This document shows, one piece after another, positions 11,001 through 18,818 of a stretch of 64,000 nucleotides of DNA (position 1 is its first letter; each line of letters begins with the position of its first letter). The stretch spans positions 248,001-312,000 of the forward strand of contig NC_015164.1 in assembly GCF_000190575.1 (NCBI RefSeq). Reading direction: 5' to 3'. This DNA comes from Phocaeicola salanitronis DSM 18170. Its GTDB lineage: Bacteria; Bacteroidota; Bacteroidia; Bacteroidales; Bacteroidaceae. The notes beneath the pieces are model-generated. The model saw only the letters and a list, made by a program, of their open reading frames with translations, had not been told where the DNA came from and searched no databases. Both the position numbers and the translations under genes were made by a program.

Positions 11001-12071
11001 ATGAAAAAACATAATTTTAATGCGGGACCTTCTATATTGCCTCGCGAAGTGATCGAAAAAACAGCTCAGGCTATTCTGGATTTTAACGGATCAGGACTTT
11101 CGTTGATGGAAATCAGTCACCGCGCTAAAGACTTCCAGCCTGTGGTAGACGAAGCAGTGGCGTTGTTTAAAGAGTTGTTGAACATCCCCGATGGCTATTC
11201 CGTGCTGTTCTTGGGCGGAGGCGCAAGCCTGGAGTTCTGTATGGTTCCTTATAATTTCCTGGAAAAGAAAGCCGCTTATCTGAATACAGGCACATGGGCG
11301 AAAAAAGCCATGAAGGAAGCAAAAGCTTTTGGTGAAGTAGTAGAGGTGGCCTCTTCGGCCGATGCCAATTATACATTTATTCCGAAGGGATATGAAGTGC
11401 CGTCGGACGTGGACTATTTCCATATCACGACCAACAATACGATTTACGGTACCGAGCTTCATGCGGACCCGGAGGTAAACGTGCCGCTGGTGGCTGACAT
11501 GTCTTCCGACATCTTCTCGCGTCCGGTTGATGTATCGAAATACATCTGCATTTACGGCGGCGCGCAAAAGAACCTGGCTCCTGCAGGCGTGACTTTTGTT
11601 ATCGTGAAGAATGATGCGGTAGGGAAAGTTTCGCGTCACATTCCGACCATGCTGGATTACCAGACCCATATCGAGAAGGGCTCTATGTTCAATACACCTC
11701 CTGTAGTGCCTATTTATGCGGCTTTGCAGACCTTGCGTTGGCTGAAGGCGCAAGGCGGGGTAGAGGAAATGCAGCGCCGTGCCAAACTGCGTTCGGACAT
11801 GCTGTATGCCGAGATTGACCGCAACAAGTTGTTCCGTGGCACGGTGACGGCTCCCGAAGACCGTTCGTATATGAACATTTGTTTTGTGATGGCTGACGAA
11901 TATAAAGAACTGGAAGCTGATTTCTTGAAGTTTGCCACCGAAAAAGGTATGGTAGGCATTAAGGGTCACCGTTCGGTCGGAGGATTCCGTGCTTCATGCT
12001 ACAATGCACTGCCTGTGGAAAGCGTACAGGCATTGATTGACTGCATGCAGGAGTTCGAGAAGATGCATTGA
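11001..12071 (+). CDS. serC: Phosphoserine aminotransferase
   Basis: Converts 3-phosphohydroxypyruvate and glutamate to phosphoserine, the second step of serine biosynthesis; 356 residues. It opens with the family signature [10 protein letters not shown], carries [12 protein letters not shown], and has the PLP-binding lysine in [12 protein letters not shown] (about residue 194). The C terminus has [18 protein letters not shown]. Length is typical. The next gene encodes phosphoglycerate dehydrogenase, the preceding step, so the pair forms a serine module. Homologous palindromic repeats lie on each side of it. Confidence 0.96.
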   Translation: MKKHNFNAGPSILPREVIEKTAQAILDFNGSGLSLMEISHRAKDFQPVVDEAVALFKELLNIPDGYSVLFLGGGASLEFCMVPYNFLEKKAAYLNTGTWAKKAMKEAKAFGEVVEVASSADANYTFIPKGYEVPSDVDYFHITTNNTIYGTELHADPEVNVPLVADMSSDIFSRPVDVSKYICIYGGAQKNLAPAGVTFVIVKNDAVGKVSRHIPTMLDYQTHIEKGSMFNTPPVVPIYAALQTLRWLKAQGGVEEMQRRAKLRSDMLYAEIDRNKLFRGTVTAPEDRSYMNICFVMADEYKELEADFLKFATEKGMVGIKGHRSVGGFRASCYNALPVESVQALIDCMQEFEKMH

Positions 12072-12094
12072 TTTGATTTACGAAAAATGGAATG

Positions 12095-12233
12095 GAACAC
12101 AGAGGCACAAAGACACAGAGTCTTATTTACGATTTTACAATTTACGAAGTACGATTAAATCATAGAAATAGTAAGCAGTAAATGGTACATTGAAAAATAA
12201 ATTTTTTCTCCGTGTCTCTGCGTCTCTGTGTTC
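12095..12233. repeat. CACAGAG palindromic repeat, copy 2
   Basis: GAACACAGAGGCACAAAGAC at the left is mirrored by GTGTCTCTGCGTCTCTGTGTTC (14 bp of perfect core) at the right. The interior shares the ATTTTACAATTTACGAAGTA segment and the ACATTGAAAAATAAA segment with copy 1 before serC, in the same orientation. Confidence 0.8.
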
Positions 12234-12275
12234 GATTTTTCCGCTATTCATTCCTGATTAACTATAACATTGAAT

Positions 12276-13199
12276 ATGATGAAAATATTGGTTGCAACAG
12301 AGAAACCGTTTGCTAAGGTAGCGGTAGACGGTATCCGTAAAGAAATAGAAGGAGCTGGTTACGAATTGGCCCTGTTGGAGAAATATACTGATAAGGCGCA
12401 ATTGCTGGATGCGGTGAAAGACGCAAATGCTTTGATTATCCGGAGCGACGTGATAGACAATGAAGTGTTGGATGCTGCCAAGGAACTGAAGATTGTAGTA
12501 CGTGCCGGAGCGGGATATGACAATGTAGACCTTGAAGCGGCTACGGCTCATGGCGTATGCGTAATGAACACGCCGGGGCAGAACTCGAATGCGGTGGCAG
12601 AGCTGGCTTTCGGAATGATGATAATGGCTGTCCGCAATTTTTATGACGGCAAATCCGGTACGGAGTTGAAAGGCAAGAAACTGGGTATTCATGCCTACGG
12701 AAATGTGGGACGCAATGTGGCCCGTATCGCTAAGGGTATCGGCATGGAGATTTATGCTTACGACGCTTATTGCCCCAAAGAAGTGATGGAGGGTGACGGA
12801 ATCGTTCCGGTAGATTCCGCCGAAGCCTTGTACGAAACCTGTAACGTGGTTTCGCTTCACATCCCGGCTACTGCTGAAACGAAGAATTCCATCAATTATG
12901 ATTTGGTGAACCGTATGCCGAAGAACGGGCTGTTGGTGAATACGGCACGTAAGGAAGTCATTAACGAGGCAGACTTGCTTCGCTTGATGAACGACCGTCC
13001 TGACTTGAAGTATGTGACGGATATCATGCCGGTCCATCATGCCGAATTTGCCGAGCAATTCCCCGGACGTTATTTCTCTACTCCGAAGAAGATGGGCGCA
13101 CAGACCGCCGAAGCCAATATCAACGCGGGCATAGCAGCCGCAAAACAGATTGTCGGCTTTTTGAAAGACGGATGTGAGAAGTTCCGGGTGAATAAGTAA
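12276..13199 (+). CDS. serA: D-3-phosphoglycerate dehydrogenase, short Lys-type
   Basis: Oxidises 3-phosphoglycerate to 3-phosphohydroxypyruvate, the first step of serine synthesis; 307 residues. It contains the D-2-hydroxyacid dehydrogenase fold with VRAGAGYDNVD, the nucleotide-binding HAYGNVGRNVA, and VNTARKEVINEADL with the catalytic Arg/Glu region. It lacks the C-terminal ACT domain used for serine feedback. Where most members have a catalytic His (TPHxxxxT), it has TPKKMGAQT, with lysines at about 271-272. This short Lys form is known from Bacteroides and Entamoeba. Start: ATG at 12276 (or the adjacent ATG at 12279); an upstream TTG is less likely. Confidence 0.9.
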   Translation: MMKILVATEKPFAKVAVDGIRKEIEGAGYELALLEKYTDKAQLLDAVKDANALIIRSDVIDNEVLDAAKELKIVVRAGAGYDNVDLEAATAHGVCVMNTPGQNSNAVAELAFGMMIMAVRNFYDGKSGTELKGKKLGIHAYGNVGRNVARIAKGIGMEIYAYDAYCPKEVMEGDGIVPVDSAEALYETCNVVSLHIPATAETKNSINYDLVNRMPKNGLLVNTARKEVINEADLLRLMNDRPDLKYVTDIMPVHHAEFAEQFPGRYFSTPKKMGAQTAEANINAGIAAAKQIVGFLKDGCEKFRVNK

Positions 13200-13201
13200 C
13201 T

Positions 13202-13364
13202 ATCAATTAACAATTAATAATTAATAATTAATAGTTAATAATTAATAATTAACTATGCGGCACTGTGATTGTTTTGTTCTTGCGGATTACAAATCCGGCG
13301 TAGCAAAATCCATACCGCGTATGATATAATTGTTAATTATTAATTATTAATTATTAATTATCAA
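13202..13364. repeat. AATTAAT inverted-repeat element
   Basis: Two arms made of tandem AATTAATA-type units (about 13204-13252 and 13328-13364) are reverse complements and enclose about 75 bp of ordinary-composition DNA, which itself holds CGGATTACAAATCCG, a small hairpin. It fills the gap between serA and the DUF1015 gene. Confidence 0.7.
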
Positions 13365-13373
13365 CTGAATACT

Positions 13374-14621
13374 ATGGTAAAGATAAGACCCTTTAAAGGC
13401 ATACGTCCGCCGAAAGAGTTGGTGGAGGAAGTGGCTTCGCGCCCCTATGACGTGCTTAATTCGGAAGAGGCGCGGGCAGAAGCCGCGGGCAATGAGAAAT
13501 CGCTGTATCACATTATCAAGCCTGAGATAGACTTTCCCGAAGGAACGGATGAGCATGACCCGCGCGTATATGAAAAAGCGGCAGAGAATTTCCGGATGTT
13601 CCAAGAGAAAGGCTGGCTGGTGCAGGATGAAAAGGCGTGCTATTACGTCTATGCCCAGACGATGGACGGGAAGACCCAATATGGATTGGTGGTAGGTGCG
13701 TACGTGCCCGACTACATGAACGGGAACATCAAGAAGCACGAACTGACCCGCCGCGATAAGGAAGAAGACCGCATGAAGCATGTACGGGTGAATAATGCGA
13801 ATATCGAACCGGTTTTCTTCGCTTATCCGGAAAACGCGGAACTGGATGCGATTGTGAAGAAATATGTGGAACGGAAGCCTGAATACGATTTCATCGCGCC
13901 GGGAGACGGATTCGGCCACACATTTTGGGTAATAGACGCGGAGGAGGACATCGAAGCCATCACGCGTGCATTTGAAAAGATTCCTGCCATGTATATTGCC
14001 GACGGGCATCACCGGAGTGCGGCGGCTGCACTGGTGGGGGCGGAGAAAGCCCGGCAGAATCCGAACCACAAAGGGGATGAAGAATACAATTACTTCATGG
14101 CAGTATGTTTCCCCGCCAATCAGTTGACCATTATTGACTATAACCGGGTTGTGAAGGATTTGAACGGATTGACTCCACAAGCTTTCATCGAAGCCTTGAG
14201 AAAGCATTTTGAGGTGGAGGAGAAGGGGGCGGAAATCTATAAGCCGCAGGCTTTGCACAACTTTTCGCTTTATGTAGGGGGCAAATGGTATAGCCTGACC
14301 GCGAAGCCGGATACGTATGATGATACTGACCCGATAGGCGTGCTGGATGTAACGATTTCTTCCAGGTTGATTCTGGATGAGATATTAGGCATTAAGGATT
14401 TGCGCTCGGACAAGCGCATTGATTTCGTAGGCGGCATCCGTGGATTGGGAGAGCTGAAGAAGCGGGTGGATAGCGGCGAGATGCAAATGGCGCTGGCGTT
14501 GTATCCGGTATCGATGAAGCAGTTGATGGACATTGCCGATACGGGCAACATTATGCCGCCCAAAACCACCTGGTTCGAGCCTAAGTTGCGTTCGGGGCTT
14601 GTTGTTCATAAGCTGGAATAG
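13374..14621 (+). CDS. DUF1015 family protein
   Basis: A 415-residue member of the DUF1015 family. Recognisable blocks are the N-terminal FKGIRPPKELVEEVASRPYDV, seen here as IRPFKGIRPPKE and SRPYDVLNSEEA, the central IADGHHRSAAA near residue 204, and the C-terminal RSDKRIDFVGG and MPPKTTWFEPKLRSGLV. The family is widespread and uncharacterised biochemically; the His-rich DGHHR motif suggests an active or metal site (inference). It follows serC-serA, a neighbourhood seen in other Bacteroidales, but a role in serine metabolism is not proven. No signal peptide. Confidence 0.88.
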   Translation: MVKIRPFKGIRPPKELVEEVASRPYDVLNSEEARAEAAGNEKSLYHIIKPEIDFPEGTDEHDPRVYEKAAENFRMFQEKGWLVQDEKACYYVYAQTMDGKTQYGLVVGAYVPDYMNGNIKKHELTRRDKEEDRMKHVRVNNANIEPVFFAYPENAELDAIVKKYVERKPEYDFIAPGDGFGHTFWVIDAEEDIEAITRAFEKIPAMYIADGHHRSAAAALVGAEKARQNPNHKGDEEYNYFMAVCFPANQLTIIDYNRVVKDLNGLTPQAFIEALRKHFEVEEKGAEIYKPQALHNFSLYVGGKWYSLTAKPDTYDDTDPIGVLDVTISSRLILDEILGIKDLRSDKRIDFVGGIRGLGELKKRVDSGEMQMALALYPVSMKQLMDIADTGNIMPPKTTWFEPKLRSGLVVHKLE

Positions 14622-14965
14622 GAGTTAGAGGGAGTTATTTCAGAAACGCAGATTCACGCAGATTTTCGCGGATATTCAATTATAGTAAAACAAAATTGGT
14701 TTGCGAAAAATGGAATGGAACACAGAGACACAAAGACACAGAGCTTTATTTTTTGAGAGAACAGAGTTCACAGAGTAAAAGTCTGACTCTATGGTCTTTA
14801 CCTTCTCTATATATTTATTTCTCCGTGCCTCTGTGCCTCTGTGTTCAATAGAAAGGATTAACGGATTTTTCGCAATCCATTTCTGATTGACTATAAAATA
14901 ATCCTCGAAAATCTGTGTTTCTGATGTCGGTTTCAGAAGCAAGGCTAACTCCCTCTAACTCCTAT
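14618..14965. repeat. Nested palindromic intergenic element (contains CACAGAG copy 3)
   Basis: The outer 20-bp arms ATAGGAGTTAGAGGGAGTTA (14618-14637) and its exact complement (14946-14965) enclose a second pairing (CAGAAACGCAGATT with AATCTGTGTTTCTG-like sequence near 14910-14925). Inside that is a third, with TTGCGAAAAATGGAATGG facing TTCGCAATCCATT. Innermost is a CACAGAG palindrome at 14718-14846. This element accounts for most of the 453-bp gap at 14622-15074, which has no gene. Confidence 0.8.
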
Positions 14966-15037
14966 CCCATAAATGAAGAATTGTAAAAACGCAAAAATTC
15001 TTTGTTCTTCATTCTTCGTTCTTCATTTAAAAACTCC

Positions 15038-15045
15038 TATCTTTG
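15038..15045 (+). promoter_or_regulatory. -7 element for the DMT transporter
   Basis: TATCTTTG matches TAnnTTTG exactly and sits 30 bp before the ATG at 15075. It argues against the earlier in-frame start at 14973, which would place the promoter inside the gene. Confidence 0.55.
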
Positions 15046-15074
15046 CACCCGGTTTTGAAAAACGGATTGGATTT

Positions 15075-16004
15075 ATGGAGCGTGTTACATTCAAAGGGTT
15101 TGCGTATGGAGCTATAGCAGCTGCCAGTTATGGGTTGAATCCCTTGTTCGCCTTGCCTCTTTATGCCGATGGCATGGGGGCGGATTCTGTGTTGTTTTAC
15201 CGGTATGCCTTTGGGCTGGTCATGCTTGGCGTGATGATGTTGGTGCAGAAGCAGTCGTTTGCATTGCGCCGGTGCGAAGTGTTGCCGTTGGTAATCATGG
15301 GACTGCTCTTTTCCTTCTCGTCGCTTACTTTGTTCTTGTCTTATAATTATATGGATGCGGGGATTGCCTCCACCATCCTGTTTGTCTATCCGGTGCTGGT
15401 GGCCATTCTGATGGCGGTATTCTTTAAAGAAAAAGTTTCCCCGATAACAATGATTTCTATCGCATTGGCGTTTACGGGCATCTCGTTGCTTTATCAAGGC
15501 GAAGGCGGGCAGACTTTAAGCCTGACGGGCGTGACGCTGGTCTTTATATCCTCGCTCACGTATGCTCTGTATATAATAGGTGTAAACCGCTCGGTATTGA
15601 AGGATATGCCTATCGCCAAGCTGACATTCTATGTCTTGTTGTTTGGCTTGAGCGTCTATGTGATACGCCTGAAATTCTGCACCCAACTGGATGTAGTCAG
15701 CCAGCCGGTATTATGGATAAATCCGGTATGCCTTGCCTTGTTCCCGACCGTTATTTCATTGGTGGCAATGACAAAGTCCATTCATTATATCGGTTCGACT
15801 CCAGCCGCCATATTAGGTGCATTAGAACCGCTGACCGCTATCTGTTGCGGGGTGTTGGTGTTCGGCGAACGGCTTACTCCCCGCATTATATTGGGAATTG
15901 TGCTGATACTGATAGCCGTGACACTTATCATTCTGGGCAAGTCGTTGATTCGCCAGCTTCAGGTACGGGTGATTCACCGTAATCATCATTTCCCGCAACG
16001 TTAA
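15075..16004 (+). CDS. EamA/DMT-superfamily transporter
   Basis: A 309-residue integral membrane protein with about ten hydrophobic helices in two similar halves, the layout of the 10-TMS drug/metabolite exporter family. The first half has AAASYGLNPLFALPLY and the second LVFISSLTYALYIIGVNRS, the paired EamA repeats; SIHYIGSTPAAILGALEPLTA near the end is also typical. It probably exports or imports a small metabolite across the inner membrane; the substrate cannot be told. The ATG at 15075 is chosen because a good promoter element lies just upstream. It is followed 21 bp later by yigZ. Confidence 0.85.
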   Translation: MERVTFKGFAYGAIAAASYGLNPLFALPLYADGMGADSVLFYRYAFGLVMLGVMMLVQKQSFALRRCEVLPLVIMGLLFSFSSLTLFLSYNYMDAGIASTILFVYPVLVAILMAVFFKEKVSPITMISIALAFTGISLLYQGEGGQTLSLTGVTLVFISSLTYALYIIGVNRSVLKDMPIAKLTFYVLLFGLSVYVIRLKFCTQLDVVSQPVLWINPVCLALFPTVISLVAMTKSIHYIGSTPAAILGALEPLTAICCGVLVFGERLTPRIILGIVLILIAVTLIILGKSLIRQLQVRVIHRNHHFPQR

Positions 16005-16025
16005 CCGAAAAAGGCAGGAGGACAC

Positions 16026-16619
16026 GTGGACGATACCTATAGAACCATAACTGGACCTTCGGAAGCTGTTTATACGGAGAAGCGGAGCAAGTTTATCGCC
16101 GTTGCCCTTCCTGTGCGTACCCTTGAAGCGGTGAAAGAGCAGCTGGATATTTACCAGAAGAAATATTACGATGCCCGCCATGTGTGTTATGCGTATATGT
16201 TAGGGGCGGAGCGGAAGAATTTCCGTGCCAATGATAACGGAGAGCCTTCGGGCACAGCCGGAAAACCGATATTGGGGCAAATCAATTCGAAAGAGCTGAC
16301 CGATGTGCTGGTGATTGTGGTGCGCTATTTTGGGGGTATCAAGTTAGGTACAAGCGGGCTGATAGTAGCATACCGTACGGCTGCTTCACTGGCTTTGGAG
16401 GAAGCCGAAGTGGTAGAAAAGACGGTTGACGAAGAAGTGGGCATCGCTTTTGAATATCCTTTTATGAACGATGTGATGCGGATTGTGAAAGAAAATCTGC
16501 CTGAGATTGTGAGCCAATCCTATGATATGGATTGTTTCATGCGTCTGCGCATCCGTAAGTCGGAAATGCCGCGTTTGCGTGCGCGGTTGGAAAAGGTGGA
16601 AACGTTGCGCTTTGTGTAA
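16026..16619 (+). CDS. yigZ: YigZ/IMPACT family protein
   Basis: A 197-residue protein of the YigZ (UPF0029/IMPACT) family. The signature DNGEPSGTAGKPIL is at about residues 77-90, followed by VLVIVVRYFGGIKLGTSGL. A C-terminal alpha/beta domain of about 60 residues resembles the EF-G domain IV-like part of the family. The biochemical role in bacteria is unknown. The start is GTG at 16026, supported by AGGAGG at 16016-16021, one of few clear Shine-Dalgarno sites here. The spacing, however, is only about 4 nt, so it is not ideal. Confidence 0.88.
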   Translation: MDDTYRTITGPSEAVYTEKRSKFIAVALPVRTLEAVKEQLDIYQKKYYDARHVCYAYMLGAERKNFRANDNGEPSGTAGKPILGQINSKELTDVLVIVVRYFGGIKLGTSGLIVAYRTAASLALEEAEVVEKTVDEEVGIAFEYPFMNDVMRIVKENLPEIVSQSYDMDCFMRLRIRKSEMPRLRARLEKVETLRFV

Positions 16620-16620
16620 G

Positions 16621-16665
16621 GTTTAAATTTTGCTCAGGTTTATTTGCGAATTGTTTCCGGGAATG
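16621..16665 (+). repeat. Solo arm of the 23.5-kb MITE-like element
   Basis: GTTTAAATTTTGCTCAGGTT and the following 25 bp closely match the left arm of the element at 23519-23694 (shared GCTCAGGTT, TTGCGAATTGTTT and GGATG/GAATG). No right arm or core is found nearby, so it looks like a decayed or truncated copy. Confidence 0.6.
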
Positions 16666-16791
16666 TAATGATGCCGCCTTGTGGTATTCGTACGACGGCG
16701 TTCGCACAGGCAAACGGGGACGGTTGCTTATCAAAGGCGGGAAAACACTCGATAAATAACCTTAGGAACATAGCTGAAAGCAATATTTTTA

Positions 16792-16799
16792 TACTTTTG
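16792..16799 (+). promoter_or_regulatory. -7 element for the TPR/HTH regulator
   Basis: TACTTTTG matches TAnnTTTG, 20 bp before the ATG at 16819; no clear -33 element. Confidence 0.4.
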
Positions 16800-16818
16800 C
16801 ATCGAAAATAATGATTAT

Positions 16819-18645
16819 ATGAGACAAATAATATACGCAATTATAATATTATATTCTATTTTGATAATTTCAGGATGCAACGGAAATAAAACAACAAACA
16901 AACTGATGCCGGAACTTGAACAAGCGGAAAAGGTAATGTTCGACCATCCGGACAGTGCATTGCATCTATTGGAAAGTATGGAGATTCCTTCGTCACAAAC
17001 TGATAAGGAGAACCATGCGCTGTGGTGTCTGCTGACCTCACAGGCAAAGGTAAAACAGCTGATGAAAATCTCTTCCGATTCGCTTGTACGGATAGCATAC
17101 GATTATTACAAGCCTACAAATAATGCCCGTAGAAAGGCAATGTCGGCCCTCTATATGGGAAACATCAATTACAATTTGGGTCATATAGAAGAAGCAATGA
17201 AGTATTATTTGGAAGGTAAATCAGAAGTAGAAAATACGGAAGATTATAAAACAGGATACCTTATAATGTCTTCTTTAGGAAAGTTATATTTATATCGTAA
17301 CTTAACAGACTATGCACTGGAATCCTGCACAAAGGCATACGATTATGCTGTCAGAGATTCAAACTTACGGTATCAAATGGGTGCATTACAATATTTAGCC
17401 AGATGCTATTGTATCTCAAATAAACTTCCCAAAGCGATAGAGTCCTATCAAAGATGTAGTGCAATAGCAGCAGAGCTTGGACTTAAAAATACTGATTATT
17501 ATTATGACATTCAACATGAAATAGCTTTAGTGTATACGAATAGTCATAAAATAGAAAAATCTTTGAGTATTTTGCAGTCATTTCCAATAGAATATCGTCC
17601 ATTCTCATTAATAGGCAAGAACTATTTTCGTTTAGGCAAATTAGATTCAGCTTTTTATTATCTAAATAAAGCATTGAATACTGATAATATTTATACAAAG
17701 GCATCTGTTTATGAATATTTATATAGATTAAGTGAGAAGCCTAAATACAACCAATACCTGAAAACTTATTGTGACTCATTATTGTTTTATAATGACTCTA
17801 TTATTGCTATAGATAAAGGAAAACAAATCATAGCCTATAAAGAAAAGTATAATAATGAAAAATTAATTACAGAAAAACAAAAGTTGGAGTTGGAAAAAGC
17901 TAATATCACCTATTGGTGGATGTTTACTGTAGTGATAGTTCTGCTATTGGGTATTTTACTTATTTATATTTATTTGCGTAAGCGAATTACAATACAAAAG
18001 AAAGAAGAGGAGTTAACAAGTTTGGCTTTACAACTACATCAAAAAGAGCTAGAAGTTGAAAAGAACGAATCATATATTGTAGAACTTCAGTCACAGTTTG
18101 CAGAAAACAATAAGAAGAAGGAGCTTTATATTGAGCAGATAGAGGCACTCAAGAATTTGAAAAAAGAAAATGAACGTTTGTCTTTAGAGAAAAATATGCT
18201 ACATGAAAAGATTGCTTCCTATTCTATATCTTCTCATGAATTGTCGAATGTAAAGACTTTATCTGATAGACTTCTATTATTAGAAAAAAGGGAAAAAGAA
18301 TTATGTTCTTTATTGTTGACGCAAATACCATTCTTACGAAATCTTCATTTGAAGCCTGTCTACTTGAATGATACGGAACTAAGTGACATATGTCAAGTAA
18401 CAGATAATATATTTCATAATTTCACACAACGATTATCAAAAGAAATCTCATCCCTCAGTGAGCACGAAATAATTTTATGCTGTTTGATTAAACTTCGTTT
18501 TTCCATCACAGAAATAGCTGTTTTCTTGAACATAGCTCCCACATCCGTTTCACGAAGCAAGCTCCGCGTAAAAAACAAGATTTACGCAGAGTTGGGTGAA
18601 GATTCAAAGGAAAAGAGTCTTGATATCTGGCTTTGGGAATATTGA
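16819..18645 (+). CDS. Membrane-anchored TPR protein with C-terminal HTH
   Basis: A 608-residue protein with an N-terminal hydrophobic segment ending in LIISGCNG, a possible lipobox or signal anchor. A long tetratricopeptide-like region follows (about 30-340; ALYMGNINYNLGHIEEAMKYY is one such helical pair). A single transmembrane helix is at about 371-391, then a charged coiled coil (about 395-490). At the C terminus, SITEIAVFLNIAPTSVSRSKLRVKNKI resembles a helix-turn-helix (read in pieces: EIAVFLNIAPTSVSRSK). The layout suggests a periplasmic sensor joined to a cytoplasmic DNA-binding end. It precedes two outer-membrane barrel genes that it may control (inference). Base composition is clearly more AT-rich than the flanking genes, hinting at transfer. 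Confidence 0.75.
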   Translation: MRQIIYAIIILYSILIISGCNGNKTTNKLMPELEQAEKVMFDHPDSALHLLESMEIPSSQTDKENHALWCLLTSQAKVKQLMKISSDSLVRIAYDYYKPTNNARRKAMSALYMGNINYNLGHIEEAMKYYLEGKSEVENTEDYKTGYLIMSSLGKLYLYRNLTDYALESCTKAYDYAVRDSNLRYQMGALQYLARCYCISNKLPKAIESYQRCSAIAAELGLKNTDYYYDIQHEIALVYTNSHKIEKSLSILQSFPIEYRPFSLIGKNYFRLGKLDSAFYYLNKALNTDNIYTKASVYEYLYRLSEKPKYNQYLKTYCDSLLFYNDSIIAIDKGKQIIAYKEKYNNEKLITEKQKLELEKANITYWWMFTVVIVLLLGILLIYIYLRKRITIQKKEEELTSLALQLHQKELEVEKNESYIVELQSQFAENNKKKELYIEQIEALKNLKKENERLSLEKNMLHEKIASYSISSHELSNVKTLSDRLLLLEKREKELCSLLLTQIPFLRNLHLKPVYLNDTELSDICQVTDNIFHNFTQRLSKEISSLSEHEIILCCLIKLRFSITEIAVFLNIAPTSVSRSKLRVKNKIYAELGEDSKEKSLDIWLWEY

Positions 18646-18781
18646 GGATTGCATTTGTCTATACAGGAAGATTGATACGCTTTGTAGAACATTGATTTAT
18701 ATTGTTTTATAAATTTCATCTTCATCGTGCTTGTCTATTCCGTATCTATATCATTTTTATCGTTATAATTAGATTCGTATC

Positions 18782-18789
18782 TATTTTTG
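18782..18789 (+). promoter_or_regulatory. -7 element for the first outer-membrane barrel gene
   Basis: TATTTTTG, 30 bp before the ATG at 18819. It supports that start over an in-frame one at 18702, which lies upstream of the promoter element. Confidence 0.45.
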
Positions 18790-18818
18790 CGACAGAAAAA
18801 TTAACGCAAAATAGATAC

